DNA from: Paenalicyclobacillus macrosporangiidus
Lineage (GTDB): Bacteria > Bacillota > Bacilli > Alicyclobacillales > Alicyclobacillaceae
Direction: 5' to 3'
Length of the DNA: 64,000 nucleotides
Assembly: GCF_900116805.1 (NCBI RefSeq)
Contig: NZ_FPBV01000006.1
Coordinates: 1-64,000 of the forward strand
Shown: positions 1 to 9,489 of the stretch, one piece after another
Layout: each line of letters begins with the position of its first letter
How positions within the stretch are numbered: the first letter of the stretch is position 1
Position numbers and translations under genes: made by a program
The notes under the pieces: generated by a model
What the model was told of the DNA's origin: nothing
Seen by the model: only the letters and a program-made list of their open reading frames with translations
Databases searched by the model: none

Positions 1-94
1 AACACGCGTACCCATCCCGAACACGACCGTTAAGCCCTCCAGCGCCGATGATACTAGGGGCGGGAGCCCCTGGGAAAGCAGGACGCCGCCAGGC
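1..94 (+). rRNA. rrf: 5S ribosomal RNA, 5'-truncated by the window edge
   Basis: The first 94 bases match the 3' four fifths of a Firmicutes 5S rRNA: the loop containing CCCATCCCGAACACG, the GTTAAGCCCTCCAGCGCCGA segment and the closing strand ending GACGCCGCCAGGC. The first 20 or so bases of the gene lie outside the window, so the rRNA operon comes from the left. No tRNA gene follows within the window. Confidence 0.95.
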
Positions 95-100
95 GAGAGA

Positions 101-150
101 GAAGGCCCGGAATGCACGGTAAGGTGCAGACCGGGCCTTCTGCTGTGTGT
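101..150 (+). terminator. Hairpin terminator behind the 5S rRNA
   Basis: A perfect 10-bp stem, GAAGGCCCGG at 101-110 with CCGGGCCTTC at 131-140, encloses an inner TGCAC/GTGCA stem. It lies 7 bases behind the 5S end and is followed by TGCTGTGTGT, a poor U-tract. Position and stability argue for the rrn terminator. Confidence 0.75.
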
Positions 151-259
151 GGGGGATGGGCAGTCGAGACGGGGTGGCTACGGAGCGGATAACGCACTGA
201 AACCGTCTTATGGCACCTGACTCCCTCACACCGCCGCCTCACGGCACGGCCTCACGGCG

Positions 260-850
260 TCAGGCGTTGTCCACCGGCGTCCCCGCCAGGAGTCCGCGCA
301 GGAACACGTCCGAGAACACCTGCGCAATTTGTTCCGCAGTCATCTCTCCGGATGTCTTGTACCAACGGTACACCCAGTTACAGGCCCCCAGCAGCGCCAG
401 CGCTGCCAGTTTCGGATGCTGTGTCCGGAATTCGCCCGTCTCCTGTCCTTCACGGATGATATTGGTCCACAGTTCCAGGTAGCGGTCCGTGAGCGACTGA
501 ATCACCTTGTGCTGGTCTTCGCCGAGCGAAAAAGCTTCGCGCAGCAGGACCGTCGTCGTCTGCAGGTTGGACACCGACACCGTGATGTGGTTTTCGATAG
601 CACGCACCAGCTTCTCCCGGGCGGACAGGTCGGACGCAATGACCTGTTCCAACTGATGATTAAAATCACTGATGGCCTGATGGGCAATCTGGAGCAAGAG
701 GTCTTCCTTGGAATGAATGTAGTGATACAGGCTCCCTTTCTGGAGTCCCACTTCATCCGCGATGTCCTGCACAGAGGTCGCATGATACCCCTTCTGCTCA
801 AACAGCTTCACAGCCGCACGGGCGATCTCTGCCTGTTTATTGGAAGCCAT
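260..850 (-). CDS. TetR/AcrR-family transcriptional regulator
   Basis: Predicted DNA-binding repressor of 196 residues. The N-terminal 60 residues form a typical TetR helix-turn-helix, with the recognition region reading GLQKGSLYHYI near residues 33-43. The rest is a helical ligand-binding and dimerisation domain. I chose the ATG at 850 because homology begins there; the reading frame stays open further upstream but carries no family signature. The gene stands alone, convergent with the rRNA operon and divergent from ctsR, so its target is not evident from neighbours. The helix-turn-helix resembles fatty-acid or steroid responsive TetR proteins (FadR, KstR2 types), but the ligand is unknown. 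Confidence 0.85.
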   Translation of the reverse strand: MASNKQAEIARAAVKLFEQKGYHATSVQDIADEVGLQKGSLYHYIHSKEDLLLQIAHQAISDFNHQLEQVIASDLSAREKLVRAIENHITVSVSNLQTTTVLLREAFSLGEDQHKVIQSLTDRYLELWTNIIREGQETGEFRTQHPKLAALALLGACNWVYRWYKTSGEMTAEQIAQVFSDVFLRGLLAGTPVDNA

Positions 851-1173
851 ACCCTTCGACAACCTTTCTCCCTGAAATCTCTCCGAACCTGCCGAGAAGC
901 AGATGTGTATCGTGCGTTCAGGCATCCCGCTGCATGAGAGTTCCGGTATTTCTGTCGGACGAGATCGCTGGCCGTCCGTGCCAAACCGTCCATCGTCTGC
1001 AAATGTGGCGACGTCAAGCACTACGGCATACCGTCCGGCACTCATCCGTAACCGGCCACGCCAACCGGAGACTGACGACAGTATACCAGAATCCTCTGCC
1101 GACCGGTGAAGGCCCGGAGCCCGGGTGGGGTGAATGTGCACCGCCTGCGCGGGAAAGGCTGAAAGACAGGTGC
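851..1173. other. Intergenic region between the TetR gene and ctsR promoter
   Basis: About 320 bases separate the two divergent genes. I see no convincing coding frame with a ribosome binding site, no RNA gene and no clear promoter for the TetR gene. A short CCCGG/CCGGG inverted repeat near 1110-1125 is the only visible structure. Confidence 0.5.
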
Positions 1174-1201
1174 TTGCACTTTTTCGCCCGTGCGCTATAA
1201 T
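1174..1201 (+). promoter_or_regulatory. SigmaA promoter of the ctsR operon
   Basis: TTGCAC at 1174-1179 and a perfect TATAAT at 1196-1201 are separated by 16 bases. Transcription would begin near 1208, inside the CtsR heptad repeats, and run into ctsR-mcsA-mcsB-clpC. Confidence 0.9.
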
Positions 1202-1204
1202 TAA

Positions 1205-1243
1205 GGTCAGAAATGGTCAAAGTCAACATCAGTCAAGGTCAGG
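1205..1243 (+). promoter_or_regulatory. CtsR operator, overlapping tandem heptads
   Basis: The CtsR box is a direct repeat of RGTCAAA heptads spaced by three bases. Here GGTCAGA (1205-1211), a 3-base spacer and GGTCAAA (1215-1221) form one box. AGTCAAC (1221-1227), 3 bases and AGTCAAG (1231-1237) form a second one, and a fifth GGTCAGG follows at 1237-1243. The array covers the predicted start site, so bound CtsR should block transcription of its own operon until heat or protein stress inactivates it. Confidence 0.88.
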
Positions 1244-1296
1244 TATCCGGTGCGGGATACTGCAGACCGTATGGAGACGGGTGGTGAAGCGGTGCA

Positions 1297-1794
1297 TTGG
1301 GGAACAATATTTCTGACATCATCGAACGTTACCTCAAGAGGATTCTGCAGCAAAGCCAATCCGGTGTCATCGAAGTGCAACGGAGTGAATTGGCCGAACT
1401 GTTCCAGTGCGTCCCTTCGCAGATCAACTATGTGATCAGCACCCGTTTTTCGGTCGATCACGGTTATGTCGTCGAGTCCAAGCGAGGGGGCGGCGGGTAC
1501 ATTCGGATCCGCCGGATCGATCTCGACGAACACGCGCCGTTGGTCTCACTCGTCCGATCCATGGGCAGCACCATCAGCCAACGGGAAGCGGAGAGCGTGA
1601 TTGACCGGTTGCGGCGGGAGCAGGTCGTCAGCGAGCGGGAGGCGGCCATGCTGCGTGCGGCCGTCCGGCGCGAGGTCCTGAATGTCGACCTGCCCTATCG
1701 CGATGAACTGCGCGCCCGGTTGCTGACCCAAATGCTGCTGGCTCTGTCCGCCGCAGTGCAACGCGCCGAGGACGACGCCAGGCCACAGCGGTGA
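1297..1794 (+). CDS. ctsR: Transcriptional repressor CtsR
   Basis: Class III heat-shock repressor of 165 residues that binds tandem heptads and represses clp genes. The N-terminus MGNNISDIIERYLKRIL and the glycine-rich wing GGGGYIRI near residues 60-67, which senses heat in the family, are both present. The start is a TTG at 1297 after a GGTGGTGAAG ribosome binding site; the family N-terminus begins exactly there. It is the first gene of ctsR-mcsA-mcsB-clpC and is autoregulated through the operator at 1205-1243. Degradation of CtsR depends on McsB and ClpC encoded downstream. Confidence 0.97.
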   Translation: MGNNISDIIERYLKRILQQSQSGVIEVQRSELAELFQCVPSQINYVISTRFSVDHGYVVESKRGGGGYIRIRRIDLDEHAPLVSLVRSMGSTISQREAESVIDRLRREQVVSEREAAMLRAAVRREVLNVDLPYRDELRARLLTQMLLALSAAVQRAEDDARPQR

Positions 1795-1825
1795 GGCGCC
1801 GAGGGCGACGAGGAGGGTGAAACCT

Positions 1826-2362
1826 GTGCTGTGTCAACGGTGTCAACAGCGTCCGGCCACCGTCCACTTCACGCAGGTGATTGGCGGTGACAAGACCGAA
1901 TACCATTTGTGTGACCAGTGCGCCCAGGAGAAAGGCGATCTCTTGAGCAAGGCGGCCCAGGCGTTTTCCTTTAACAGCTGGAATCCGTTTCAATTCAACC
2001 AGTTGCTGAGCGGCCTGTTGAACATGGAATCCTCGCCGGGATTCTCGAGTCCGCCGTTGACGCAACTGCGCTGCGACCACTGCGGATTGCCGTACAGCCA
2101 ATTCACCAAGACCGGACGCTTCGGCTGTCCGCACTGCTACGACAGTTTTGAAGCGAGGCTTGAGCCGATGCTCCGGCGGATCCAGAGCAACACGACGCAC
2201 ACCGGAAAGGTGCCGTTGCGTGCGGGCGGACAAGTCAAGGTGAAGAAAGAGCTGCAGCGGCTGCGGCGGGAATTGCAGCAGGCGGTCAGCCTCGAGCAGT
2301 TTGAGCACGCCGCCCGGCTGCGGGATGAGATCCGCAGGTTGGAACAGCAGTTGGAGGAATAA
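1826..2362 (+). CDS. mcsA: McsA, zinc-binding activator of the McsB arginine kinase
   Basis: Adaptor of 178 residues that activates McsB arginine kinase and helps target proteins to ClpCP. Four CxxC pairs (CQRC, CDQC, CDHC, CPHC) give two zinc-binding modules in the N-terminal 110 residues, and a UVR-type coiled coil ends the protein. Two GTG codons compete as start. GTG 1826 lies 9 bases after AGGAGG (1811-1816) and gives the family start MLCQRC; GTG 1817 abuts the ribosome binding site and is less likely. It lies between ctsR and mcsB in one transcription unit. Confidence 0.95.
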   Translation: MLCQRCQQRPATVHFTQVIGGDKTEYHLCDQCAQEKGDLLSKAAQAFSFNSWNPFQFNQLLSGLLNMESSPGFSSPPLTQLRCDHCGLPYSQFTKTGRFGCPHCYDSFEARLEPMLRRIQSNTTHTGKVPLRAGGQVKVKKELQRLRRELQQAVSLEQFEHAARLRDEIRRLEQQLEE

Positions 2363-2375
2363 AGGGGGGCTGGGC

Positions 2376-3455
2376 ATGTCACTGGGTGAATTTCTGCAGC
2401 GCGCCACGAGTCCCTGGATGCGAGAGGGCGGCCCGCAGGACGACATCGTGCTGACCAGCCGGGTTCGCATTGCCCGCAACCTCGAGGGCGTCCCGTTTCC
2501 GCAATTGGAAACGGACAGCCACGCAAACCAGGTGATTGAACGTGTCGCCACGGCGTTGAACAGTCCTGCGATGCGGAAACTGGGAGATTTTGAATTGGTC
2601 CGCTGCTCCAATCTGACCCCCCTCGACCGGGCGGTGTTGGTGGAAAAGCACCTCATCAGCCGTGACCTCGCCGAAGAGGCGCGGCACGGTGCGGTGGCGC
2701 TGCGGCAGGATGAGGTCATCAGCATCATGGTGAACGAGGAAGACCATCTGCGCATCCAATGCATTCTCCCGGGGATGCGGGTCGACGAGGCGTGGCGTCT
2801 GGCCAACACGGTCGACGACGCGCTCGAGTCCGAGTTGACGTGGGCCTTTCACGAGCGGTTGGGGTACTTGACCGCATGCCCGACCAACGTGGGGACTGGA
2901 ATCCGCGCTTCGGTGATGATGCACCTGCCTGGGTTGGTCATCTCCGGCCAGATCAACCGCTTGTTGTCCGCCGTGTCACAGGTGGGCTTGACCGTCCGCG
3001 GTCTGTACGGAGAGGGCAGTGAGGCAGCCGGGAATCTGTTTCAGGTGTCGAACCAGGTGACGCTGGGGGAATCGGAGCAGGAGATCATCCAGAATCTGAC
3101 CGGGGTGGTGTTGCAGCTTATCGATCACGAACGCGCCGCGCGCAAGGCGCTGCTGCAGGCGAACAGAGAGGCGCTTGAGGATCGCGTATGCAGATCCTTC
3201 GGCATCCTGGCCTACGCGCGCCGGATGGATTCCAAGGAGACCCTGCAACGGTTGAGCGATGTCCGGTTGGGCATCGATCTCGGCATCATCAAAGGCGTCT
3301 CCTCCCGCATCCTGCAGGAGCTTTTGGTCATGACGCAACCGGCTTTTCTGCAAAAGTATTTCGGACAAGAGCTGTCCCCGGAGGAACGGGACGTCCGTCG
3401 GGCGGCCCTCATCCGCGAAAGGCTCAGACTGGACGATATGGAGGTGCGTGGTTGA
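2376..3455 (+). CDS. mcsB: Protein arginine kinase McsB
   Basis: Phosphagen-kinase-like enzyme of 359 residues that phosphorylates arginines in proteins, marking them for ClpCP degradation and relieving CtsR repression. The [11 protein letters not shown] segment near residue 25-35 and [14 protein letters not shown] around the conserved active-site cysteine are clear. Length matches the family. ATG 2376 follows an AAAGGGGGG ribosome binding site. The stop codon overlaps the clpC start as TGATG, implying translational coupling of kinase and unfoldase. Confidence 0.97.
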   Translation: MSLGEFLQRATSPWMREGGPQDDIVLTSRVRIARNLEGVPFPQLETDSHANQVIERVATALNSPAMRKLGDFELVRCSNLTPLDRAVLVEKHLISRDLAEEARHGAVALRQDEVISIMVNEEDHLRIQCILPGMRVDEAWRLANTVDDALESELTWAFHERLGYLTACPTNVGTGIRASVMMHLPGLVISGQINRLLSAVSQVGLTVRGLYGEGSEAAGNLFQVSNQVTLGESEQEIIQNLTGVVLQLIDHERAARKALLQANREALEDRVCRSFGILAYARRMDSKETLQRLSDVRLGIDLGIIKGVSSRILQELLVMTQPAFLQKYFGQELSPEERDVRRAALIRERLRLDDMEVRG

Positions 3456-5896
3456 TGTACACTCGGTTCACGGAGCGTGCGCAGAAGGTGTTGGCGCTCG
3501 CGCAGGAGGAAGCGACTCGGCTCCATCACCCCGGTGTCGGCACGGAGCACATCCTGCTCGGATTGGTCCGCGAGGGGGAGGGGATTGCCGCCAAGGCCCT
3601 GCAGGCTCTGGGTGTCAGCGCCGAAAAGGTGCAGGCCGAGGTGGAGAAGATCATCGGCCCCGGCCAGAGCCCCGTCAGTGCCATGACGTACACGCCGCGC
3701 GCGAAGCGCGTGATTGAGCTGTCCATCGACGAAGCCCGCAAGCTCAACCACTCGTATGTCGGCACGGAGCACATCCTGCTCGGCCTCATCCGGGAGGGCG
3801 AGGGCGTCGCGGCCAGGGTGCTGGCGAATTTGAATGTGAGCCTCAACAAGGCGCGCCAACAGGTGTTGCAACTGCTCGGCGGGGACGCGGCGGATGCGGC
3901 CGCCGACAAGGACACCGGCGCCGGGACTCCGACGCTGGACGCGCTGGCGCGGGATCTCACGCAGATGGCCCGGGACGGCAAGCTCGATCCGGTGATCGGC
4001 CGCAGCACCGAGATCGAACGCGTGATCCAGGTGCTCTCCCGCCGGACGAAGAACAACCCAGTGCTGATTGGCGAACCGGGTGTCGGCAAGACGGCGATCG
4101 CCGAGGGCTTGGCGCAGCGCATCGTCAACGGCGACATCCCGGAGACGCTGCGTAACAAGCGGGTGATGGTGCTCGACATGGGGACCGTGGTCGCCGGGAC
4201 GAAGTACCGCGGCGAATTCGAGGACCGGTTGAAGAAGATCACGGAGGAGATCCGGCACGCAGGCAACGTGATTCTCTTCATCGACGAGTTGCACACGTTG
4301 ATTGGCGCCGGCGGCGCAGAGGGGGCCATCGACGCGTCGAACATCCTGAAGCCGGCGCTCGCACGGGGCGAGCTGCAGTGCATCGGCGCGACGACGCTTG
4401 ACGAGTACCGCAAGCACATCGAGAAAGATGCGGCACTGGAACGCCGGTTCCAACCCATCATGGTGGACCAGCCGACACCGGAGGAGGCCATCCAGATCCT
4501 GCGCGGTCTGCGCGACCGGTACGAGGCACACCACCGGGTGAAGATCACCGACGAGGCGCTGGAAGCCGCCGTGCGGCTGTCCGACCGGTACATCACCGAC
4601 CGCTTCTTGCCGGACAAGGCGATTGACCTGATTGACGAGGCCGCCTCCCGCGTGCGCCTTCGCACCCACACCGCGCCGCCGAATCTGAAGGAGTTGGAAG
4701 CGCGGCTGGAGCGGGTGCGGAACGAGAAGGACGCCGCCGTGCAGAGCCAGGAATTCGAAAAGGCCGCGGCGCTGCGGGACGAGGAGCAGAAACTGAAGAA
4801 GGAGCTGGAGGACCGCAAGGCCGAGTGGAAGCGCCGCCAGAGCGATCACGACGTGCAGGTGACGGCCGAGGACATCGCCCACATCGTGTCGGCGTGGACG
4901 GGCATCCCGGTCAAGCAGCTCGCCCAGGAGGAGTCCGAGCGGCTGATGAACCTGGAGAAGATCCTGCACGACCGCGTGATTGGCCAGGACGAGGCGGTGA
5001 CGGCGGTGGCGCGCGCCATCCGGCGGGCGCGGGCGGGGCTCAAGGATCCGAAGCGCCCCATCGGATCGTTCATCTTCCTCGGACCGACGGGCGTCGGCAA
5101 GACGGAACTGGCCCGGGCGCTGGCGGAAGCGATGTTCGGCGACGAGGACGCGATGATCCGGATCGACATGTCCGAATTCATGGAGCGCCACTCGACAGCC
5201 CGTTTGGTCGGCGCGCCTCCCGGATACGTCGGCTACGAGGAGGGCGGTCAACTGACGGAGAAGGTGCGGCGTAAGCCGTACTCGGTGGTGCTGCTCGATG
5301 AGGTGGAGAAGGCGCACCCGGAGGTGTTTAACATCCTCCTGCAGGTGTTGGACGACGGCCGCCTCACCGACGGCAAGGGGCGCACGGTCGACTTCCGCAA
5401 CACGGTCATCATCATGACGTCCAACGTCGGCGCGGAGACCATCCGCCGCGGCGGATCGCTCGGGTTCAAGCCGGACACCAGCAGCGAGTACACCGACATG
5501 AAGACGAAGGTGTTGGATGAACTGAAGCGGACGTTCCGGCCGGAGTTCTTGAACCGCATCGACGAAATCATCGTGTTCCATCCGCTCAGCGAGGAACACA
5601 TCGCGCAGATTGTCGACCTGATGGTGCGCGACCTGCAGAAGCGGCTGGCGGAGCAGAACATCTCGTTCACCCTGACCGAGGAGGCGAAGAAGTTCCTCGC
5701 CAAGGAAGGGTTCGATCCGCAGTACGGCGCCCGTCCGCTCAAGCGCGCCATCCAGCGGCATATCGAGGACCGGCTGTCGGAGGCGCTGCTTACGCAGCAG
5801 GTCAAACCAGGGGATTGGGTGGAGTTCGGCACGGATGGGAAGACGTTGGTGATCCAGCAGGTCCGCCCGGCGGAGTCCCCCGTCCCCCAGGCCTGA
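3455..5896 (+). CDS. clpC: ATP-dependent Clp protease ATPase subunit ClpC
   Basis: Hsp100 unfoldase of 813 residues that feeds substrates to ClpP. Order of parts: double Clp N-domain (about 1-145, receptor for pArg and adaptors), first AAA+ module with Walker A GEPGVGKT at 206-213, a middle domain with a UVR-like coiled coil near 420-460, and a second AAA+ module with GPTGVGKT at 543-550. ATG 3455 overlaps the mcsB stop by one base; the open frame extends upstream inside mcsB but has no family similarity. The gene ends the CtsR-controlled operon and is followed by a hairpin at 5922-5958. Confidence 0.98.
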   Translation: MYTRFTERAQKVLALAQEEATRLHHPGVGTEHILLGLVREGEGIAAKALQALGVSAEKVQAEVEKIIGPGQSPVSAMTYTPRAKRVIELSIDEARKLNHSYVGTEHILLGLIREGEGVAARVLANLNVSLNKARQQVLQLLGGDAADAAADKDTGAGTPTLDALARDLTQMARDGKLDPVIGRSTEIERVIQVLSRRTKNNPVLIGEPGVGKTAIAEGLAQRIVNGDIPETLRNKRVMVLDMGTVVAGTKYRGEFEDRLKKITEEIRHAGNVILFIDELHTLIGAGGAEGAIDASNILKPALARGELQCIGATTLDEYRKHIEKDAALERRFQPIMVDQPTPEEAIQILRGLRDRYEAHHRVKITDEALEAAVRLSDRYITDRFLPDKAIDLIDEAASRVRLRTHTAPPNLKELEARLERVRNEKDAAVQSQEFEKAAALRDEEQKLKKELEDRKAEWKRRQSDHDVQVTAEDIAHIVSAWTGIPVKQLAQEESERLMNLEKILHDRVIGQDEAVTAVARAIRRARAGLKDPKRPIGSFIFLGPTGVGKTELARALAEAMFGDEDAMIRIDMSEFMERHSTARLVGAPPGYVGYEEGGQLTEKVRRKPYSVVLLDEVEKAHPEVFNILLQVLDDGRLTDGKGRTVDFRNTVIIMTSNVGAETIRRGGSLGFKPDTSSEYTDMKTKVLDELKRTFRPEFLNRIDEIIVFHPLSEEHIAQIVDLMVRDLQKRLAEQNISFTLTEEAKKFLAKEGFDPQYGARPLKRAIQRHIEDRLSEALLTQQVKPGDWVEFGTDGKTLVIQQVRPAESPVPQA

Positions 5897-5920
5897 CCGG
5901 GGCCAGGAGGCACAGCGCAG

Positions 5921-5965
5921 GAGACCCGCGGTTTGACCGGACATCGGGCCGCGGGTCTTCCTGTA
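5921..5965 (+). terminator. Terminator hairpin of the ctsR-clpC operon
   Basis: AGACCCGCGG at 5922-5931 pairs with CCGCGGGTCT at 5949-5958 over a 17-base loop, followed by TCCTGTATTTC. The stem is strong and the U-tract modest. It separates the CtsR operon from radA. Confidence 0.75.
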
Positions 5966-6049
5966 TTTCGGCCGCTTCCGCGCGTCGTGCAGATCTGCCC
6001 GGCGCGGGGATCGTGTGCGATGGCGAATGCCAGGACCGCCGGCTTCCGG

Positions 6050-6055
6050 TATGAT
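6050..6055 (+). promoter_or_regulatory. Possible -10 element upstream of radA
   Basis: TATGAT lies 30 bases before the radA start and downstream of the clpC terminator, where a promoter would be expected. I cannot find a convincing -35 at 16-18 bases, so this is only a candidate. Confidence 0.3.
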
Positions 6056-6084
6056 GGAGAACAGGCGAGAGCGGAGGTGGCGGG

Positions 6085-7461
6085 GTGGCCAAGACGAGCA
6101 CCAAGTATGTCTGTCAATCGTGCGGGTATGAAGCCGTGAAATGGCACGGGCGGTGCCCGGGGTGCGGGGAATGGAACACCATGGAGGAGACGCTGGTGGA
6201 AGCGCCGCGCGGCCGGGGCCACCTGCGCGACTTGGTCCCGGGCGCGCCCGAGTCCCGGGCGCAGCGCATGAGCCAGATTCCACCGGCGTCGGAGCAGCGG
6301 TTCAGCACCGGCATGAGCGAGTGCGATCGCGTGTTGGGCGGCGGGGTCGTGGCCGGGTCCCTCGTCTTGATCGGCGGGGATCCGGGAATCGGGAAGTCCA
6401 CGCTGCTCTTGCAGATCGCGCACCATCTGGCGGTCGCGGGCCGGCGCGTGCTGTATGTCTCCGGCGAGGAGTCGGCGGGGCAACTGCGGCTGCGCGCGGA
6501 ACGGTTGGAGACGATGCACGAGAACGTGTATGTGCTGGCGGAGACGGACCTGGAGGCCGCACTGCGGGCGGCGGACGAATTGCGCCCGGACCTGCTGATT
6601 GTGGACTCCATCCAGACGGTGTACCGTCCGGGGATGACGTCCGCGCCCGGGAGTGTGTCCCAGGTGAAGGAATGTACCGGGCTCCTCCTGCGCGTGGCCA
6701 AATCTTTCAATCTGGCGACCTTTATCGTCGGGCACGTCACGAAAGAAGGGAATCTGGCAGGACCCCGCATGCTTGAACACATGGTTGACGCGGTACTATA
6801 CTTTGAAGGAGAACGTCACCATGCGTACCGTGTGCTGCGCGCGGTGAAGAACCGGTTTGGATCGACCAACGAACTGGCCATCTTCGAAATGAGACAGGAA
6901 GGTCTGCGGGAAGTCACCAACCCGTCCGAGATGTTTCTGTCGGAGCGTTCGGAGCGGACTCCGGGGTCGGCGGTCGTCGCCGCATTGGAGGGCTCTCGGC
7001 CGCTCCTGCTTGAGGTTCAGGCCCTGGTGACGCCGAGCAGTTTCGCCGCTCCGAGGCGCATGGCCACCGGCGCGGACCCCAACCGCACCCACCTGATCAT
7101 CGCGGTCTTGGAAAAGCGGCTGGGCATCCGCCTGCAGACGTCGGACGCCTATGTGAACCTGGCGGGCGGTGTGCGCGTCGATGAACCCGCTATCGACCTG
7201 GGCGTGGCCATGGCGCTGGTCTCCAGCAGCAAGGACGTTCCGCTGCCGTCCGGTGACGTCTTCGTCGGCGAAGTCGGCCTGACCGGAGAAGTCCGATCCG
7301 TCACGCGGTTGGAACAGCGGGTGCGCGAGGCTGACAAGCTCGGATTCTCCCGCTGCATCGTCCCCGCCCACAGCCTGCGCGGGTGGCGGCAGAAGGGGAA
7401 CATTCAAGTGGTCGGTGTTCACACGCTCTGGGACGCGATGCATCTCGCACTGCAGGGGTGA
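6085..7461 (+). CDS. radA: DNA repair protein RadA
   Basis: RecA-like branch-migration helicase of 458 residues used in recombinational repair. It has an N-terminal C4 zinc finger (C10, C13, C24, C27), a RecA core with Walker A GGDPGIGKST at 97-106, the RadA signature KNRFGSTNE from residue 255, and a C-terminal Lon-protease-like domain. GTG 6085 follows GGAGGTGG. It lies 3 bases upstream of disA, the usual Bacillales pairing; in Bacillus RadA binds and inhibits DisA, so co-expression fits. Confidence 0.97.
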   Translation: MAKTSTKYVCQSCGYEAVKWHGRCPGCGEWNTMEETLVEAPRGRGHLRDLVPGAPESRAQRMSQIPPASEQRFSTGMSECDRVLGGGVVAGSLVLIGGDPGIGKSTLLLQIAHHLAVAGRRVLYVSGEESAGQLRLRAERLETMHENVYVLAETDLEAALRAADELRPDLLIVDSIQTVYRPGMTSAPGSVSQVKECTGLLLRVAKSFNLATFIVGHVTKEGNLAGPRMLEHMVDAVLYFEGERHHAYRVLRAVKNRFGSTNELAIFEMRQEGLREVTNPSEMFLSERSERTPGSAVVAALEGSRPLLLEVQALVTPSSFAAPRRMATGADPNRTHLIIAVLEKRLGIRLQTSDAYVNLAGGVRVDEPAIDLGVAMALVSSSKDVPLPSGDVFVGEVGLTGEVRSVTRLEQRVREADKLGFSRCIVPAHSLRGWRQKGNIQVVGVHTLWDAMHLALQG

Positions 7462-7464
7462 ACT

Positions 7465-8544
7465 ATGCGCGAGGATTCCAAGCGGGAAGCTGCAATTAAT
7501 AAAATTCTGCGGATGGTGGCACCCGGCACCGTGTTGCGCGAGGGCATCGAGAACATCCTGCGAGCCAAGACCGGAGGCCTGATTGTGGTCGGCGCCTCGG
7601 ACACGGTGCTGAGCTTCATCGACGGCGGATTTCCCATCCAATGCGACCTGACGGCCTCCAACCTGTATGAGTTGGCCAAGATGGATGGCGCCATCATCGT
7701 CAGCGACGATCTCAAGAAGATCCTGTACGCGAACACCAACCTCAATCCGGATCACACCATCCACACCACGGAGACGGGCACGCGCCACCGCACCGCGGAG
7801 CGGGTGGCGAAACAGACGGGCCAGCTGGTGATCTGCATCTCCCAACGCCGCAACGTGATCACGCTGTACCAGGGAAACTTCAAATATTCCCTGAAGGACA
7901 TCGGGGTCATCTTGAACAAGGCGAACCAGGCCATCCAGACGCTGGAGAAGTACAAGGCGGTGCTGGACCAGGCGTTGACCAACCTCAGCGCGCTGGAGTT
8001 CGAAGAGTTGGTGACACTTCAGGAAGTAACCCTGGTCCTGCAGCGATTTGAGATGGTGTTGCGCATAAAATCGGAGATCAAACGGTACATTACGGAGTTG
8101 GGCAGCGAGGGCCGGTTGATCAGCATGCAGCTCGACGAACTGGTGTCGCGGGTCGACGAGGAGGCGTATCTTCTGGTGAAAGACTACGCCTTGTTGGAAC
8201 CGGACGAGACCCCGCATCAGGTGTTGTCCGCCATCCACGACCTGACGTCGGAGGAGTTGTTGGACGGGCACACGCTGGCGAAGCTGCTGGGCTATCCGAA
8301 CACCAACAACATCGGGGATGAGCCGGTGTCTTCGCGCGGGTACCGCATCCTGAACAAAATTGCCCGCCTGCCGCAACCGGTGATTGAGAACCTGGTTGAA
8401 CATTTCAAAGACCTGTCGCACATCTTGGCCGCATCCATCGAAGAACTCGACCAGGTCGAAGGCATCGGTGCGGTACGCGCGCGGGCCATCCGGGACGGAC
8501 TGAAGCGGATTCAGGAACAGGTGTTCATCGATCGCCACATTTGA
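7465..8544 (+). CDS. disA: DNA integrity scanning diadenylate cyclase DisA
   Basis: Makes c-di-AMP from two ATP while scanning DNA for branched structures. The protein has 359 residues: an N-terminal DAC domain with the DGA (74-76) and RHR (107-109) catalytic motifs, a helical spine, and a C-terminal helix-hairpin-helix containing [19 protein letters not shown] 7465 lies 3 bases after the radA stop. A second diadenylate cyclase gene, cdaA, is in this window at 57853. Confidence 0.97.
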   Translation: MREDSKREAAINKILRMVAPGTVLREGIENILRAKTGGLIVVGASDTVLSFIDGGFPIQCDLTASNLYELAKMDGAIIVSDDLKKILYANTNLNPDHTIHTTETGTRHRTAERVAKQTGQLVICISQRRNVITLYQGNFKYSLKDIGVILNKANQAIQTLEKYKAVLDQALTNLSALEFEELVTLQEVTLVLQRFEMVLRIKSEIKRYITELGSEGRLISMQLDELVSRVDEEAYLLVKDYALLEPDETPHQVLSAIHDLTSEELLDGHTLAKLLGYPNTNNIGDEPVSSRGYRILNKIARLPQPVIENLVEHFKDLSHILAASIEELDQVEGIGAVRARAIRDGLKRIQEQVFIDRHI

Positions 8545-8594
8545 GCGGCCGCCGCTGCCGGGCGTACGGCGTCGCAATCCCAAGGAGGATGAGC

Positions 8595-9323
8595 ATGCTT
8601 ATCAAAATGGTGCCCAGTCTGTTGACCGTCGGCAACCTGGTGCTCGGGATGGTGGCGCTGGTGCTGGCCCTGCAAGGGTTCACCGCGGACGCGGCGCTCC
8701 TTGTGGTCATCGGCATGGTGTTGGACGGCATGGACGGCCGTGTCGCCCGCTGGCTGCGGGCGGAGAGCGCCTTTGGCAAGGAACTCGATTCGCTGTCGGA
8801 CATCGTGACCTTCGGCGTCGCCCCTGCGCTGATCATGTACGAGGTGGTGCTTCAGAACGAGGGCTGGCCGGGGCTCGTGCTGGCGACGCTGTTCCCGGTG
8901 TGCGGGGCGTTGCGGCTGGCCCGCTTCAACGTGCAGACGAAGTCCACCCATTACTTCGTCGGGCTGCCCATCACCGCTGCCGGCGGCATCCTGTCCACGA
9001 TGGCCCTGTACAAAAACGTGCTCTACCCGTCCGACGTGATCCTTCCCTTGGGGATGTTGATCCTGGCCCTGCTGATGATCAGCCAGGTTCGGTACCCCAA
9101 TTTCAAGAAGGTCGCCTTTCCGCGTTCCGCCATCGTCATGGTCCCTCTGCTCGCCATCTTGGTCTGCGCCGTGTTTCGCTATCAACACAGCGCTGTCAAT
9201 CGCCTCATCTTCATCCCCTTGGCCGTGTATGCGCTCTATGGCGTCGGGCGCATGATCCGGCGCCGCGGCGGAAAGTTCGAGGAAGCTCCGCGCGATGCCA
9301 AACTGTTCAAGGAGACCAAGTGA
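8595..9323 (+). CDS. pssA: CDP-diacylglycerol--serine O-phosphatidyltransferase
   Basis: Integral membrane enzyme of 242 residues that makes phosphatidylserine from CDP-diacylglycerol and serine. The CDP-alcohol phosphotransferase signature DGx2ARx8Gx3Dx3D is intact (DGRVAR then FGKELDSLSD, near residues 43-65). About six hydrophobic segments follow. ATG 8595 sits 6 bases after AAGGAGG (8582-8588). The gene lies between disA and the PIN/TRAM gene, a position it does not have in Bacillus subtilis, and is followed by an intrinsic terminator. Confidence 0.92.
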   Translation: MLIKMVPSLLTVGNLVLGMVALVLALQGFTADAALLVVIGMVLDGMDGRVARWLRAESAFGKELDSLSDIVTFGVAPALIMYEVVLQNEGWPGLVLATLFPVCGALRLARFNVQTKSTHYFVGLPITAAGGILSTMALYKNVLYPSDVILPLGMLILALLMISQVRYPNFKKVAFPRSAIVMVPLLAILVCAVFRYQHSAVNRLIFIPLAVYALYGVGRMIRRRGGKFEEAPRDAKLFKETK

Positions 9324-9330
9324 CACGGAC

Positions 9331-9360
9331 GGTTGGCATATCTGTCAACCCTTGTTTTTT
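9331..9360 (+). terminator. Intrinsic terminator after pssA
   Basis: GGTTGGCA (9331-9338) pairs with TGTCAACC (9343-9350, one G-U) around a TATC loop, followed by CTTGTTTTTT. The last T bases are shared with the -35 of the next promoter. Confidence 0.85.
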
Positions 9361-9387
9361 GACGGGATCGGCGGTGGGTGTTACACT
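9359..9387 (+). promoter_or_regulatory. SigmaA promoter upstream of the PIN/TRAM gene
   Basis: TTGACG at 9359-9364, a 17-base spacer and TACACT at 9382-9387. It starts directly at the pssA terminator and would drive the PIN/TRAM gene, ispD, ispF and gltX. The leader is about 95 bases. Confidence 0.85.
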
Positions 9388-9489
9388 GGGTGTACCACCC
9401 CAAATATTTCTATACGCTCGTACGACTATGAGAAGGGAAGTTTGGTTCGAGTGATCTTTGCCCATACTGGTGACAGGGGGTGACGGACG

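Noticed and set aside
3212-6283. Antisense open frame of about 1000 codons opposite clpC
   Set aside because: A composition shadow of clpC; its product is Arg/His/Leu-rich with no motif.
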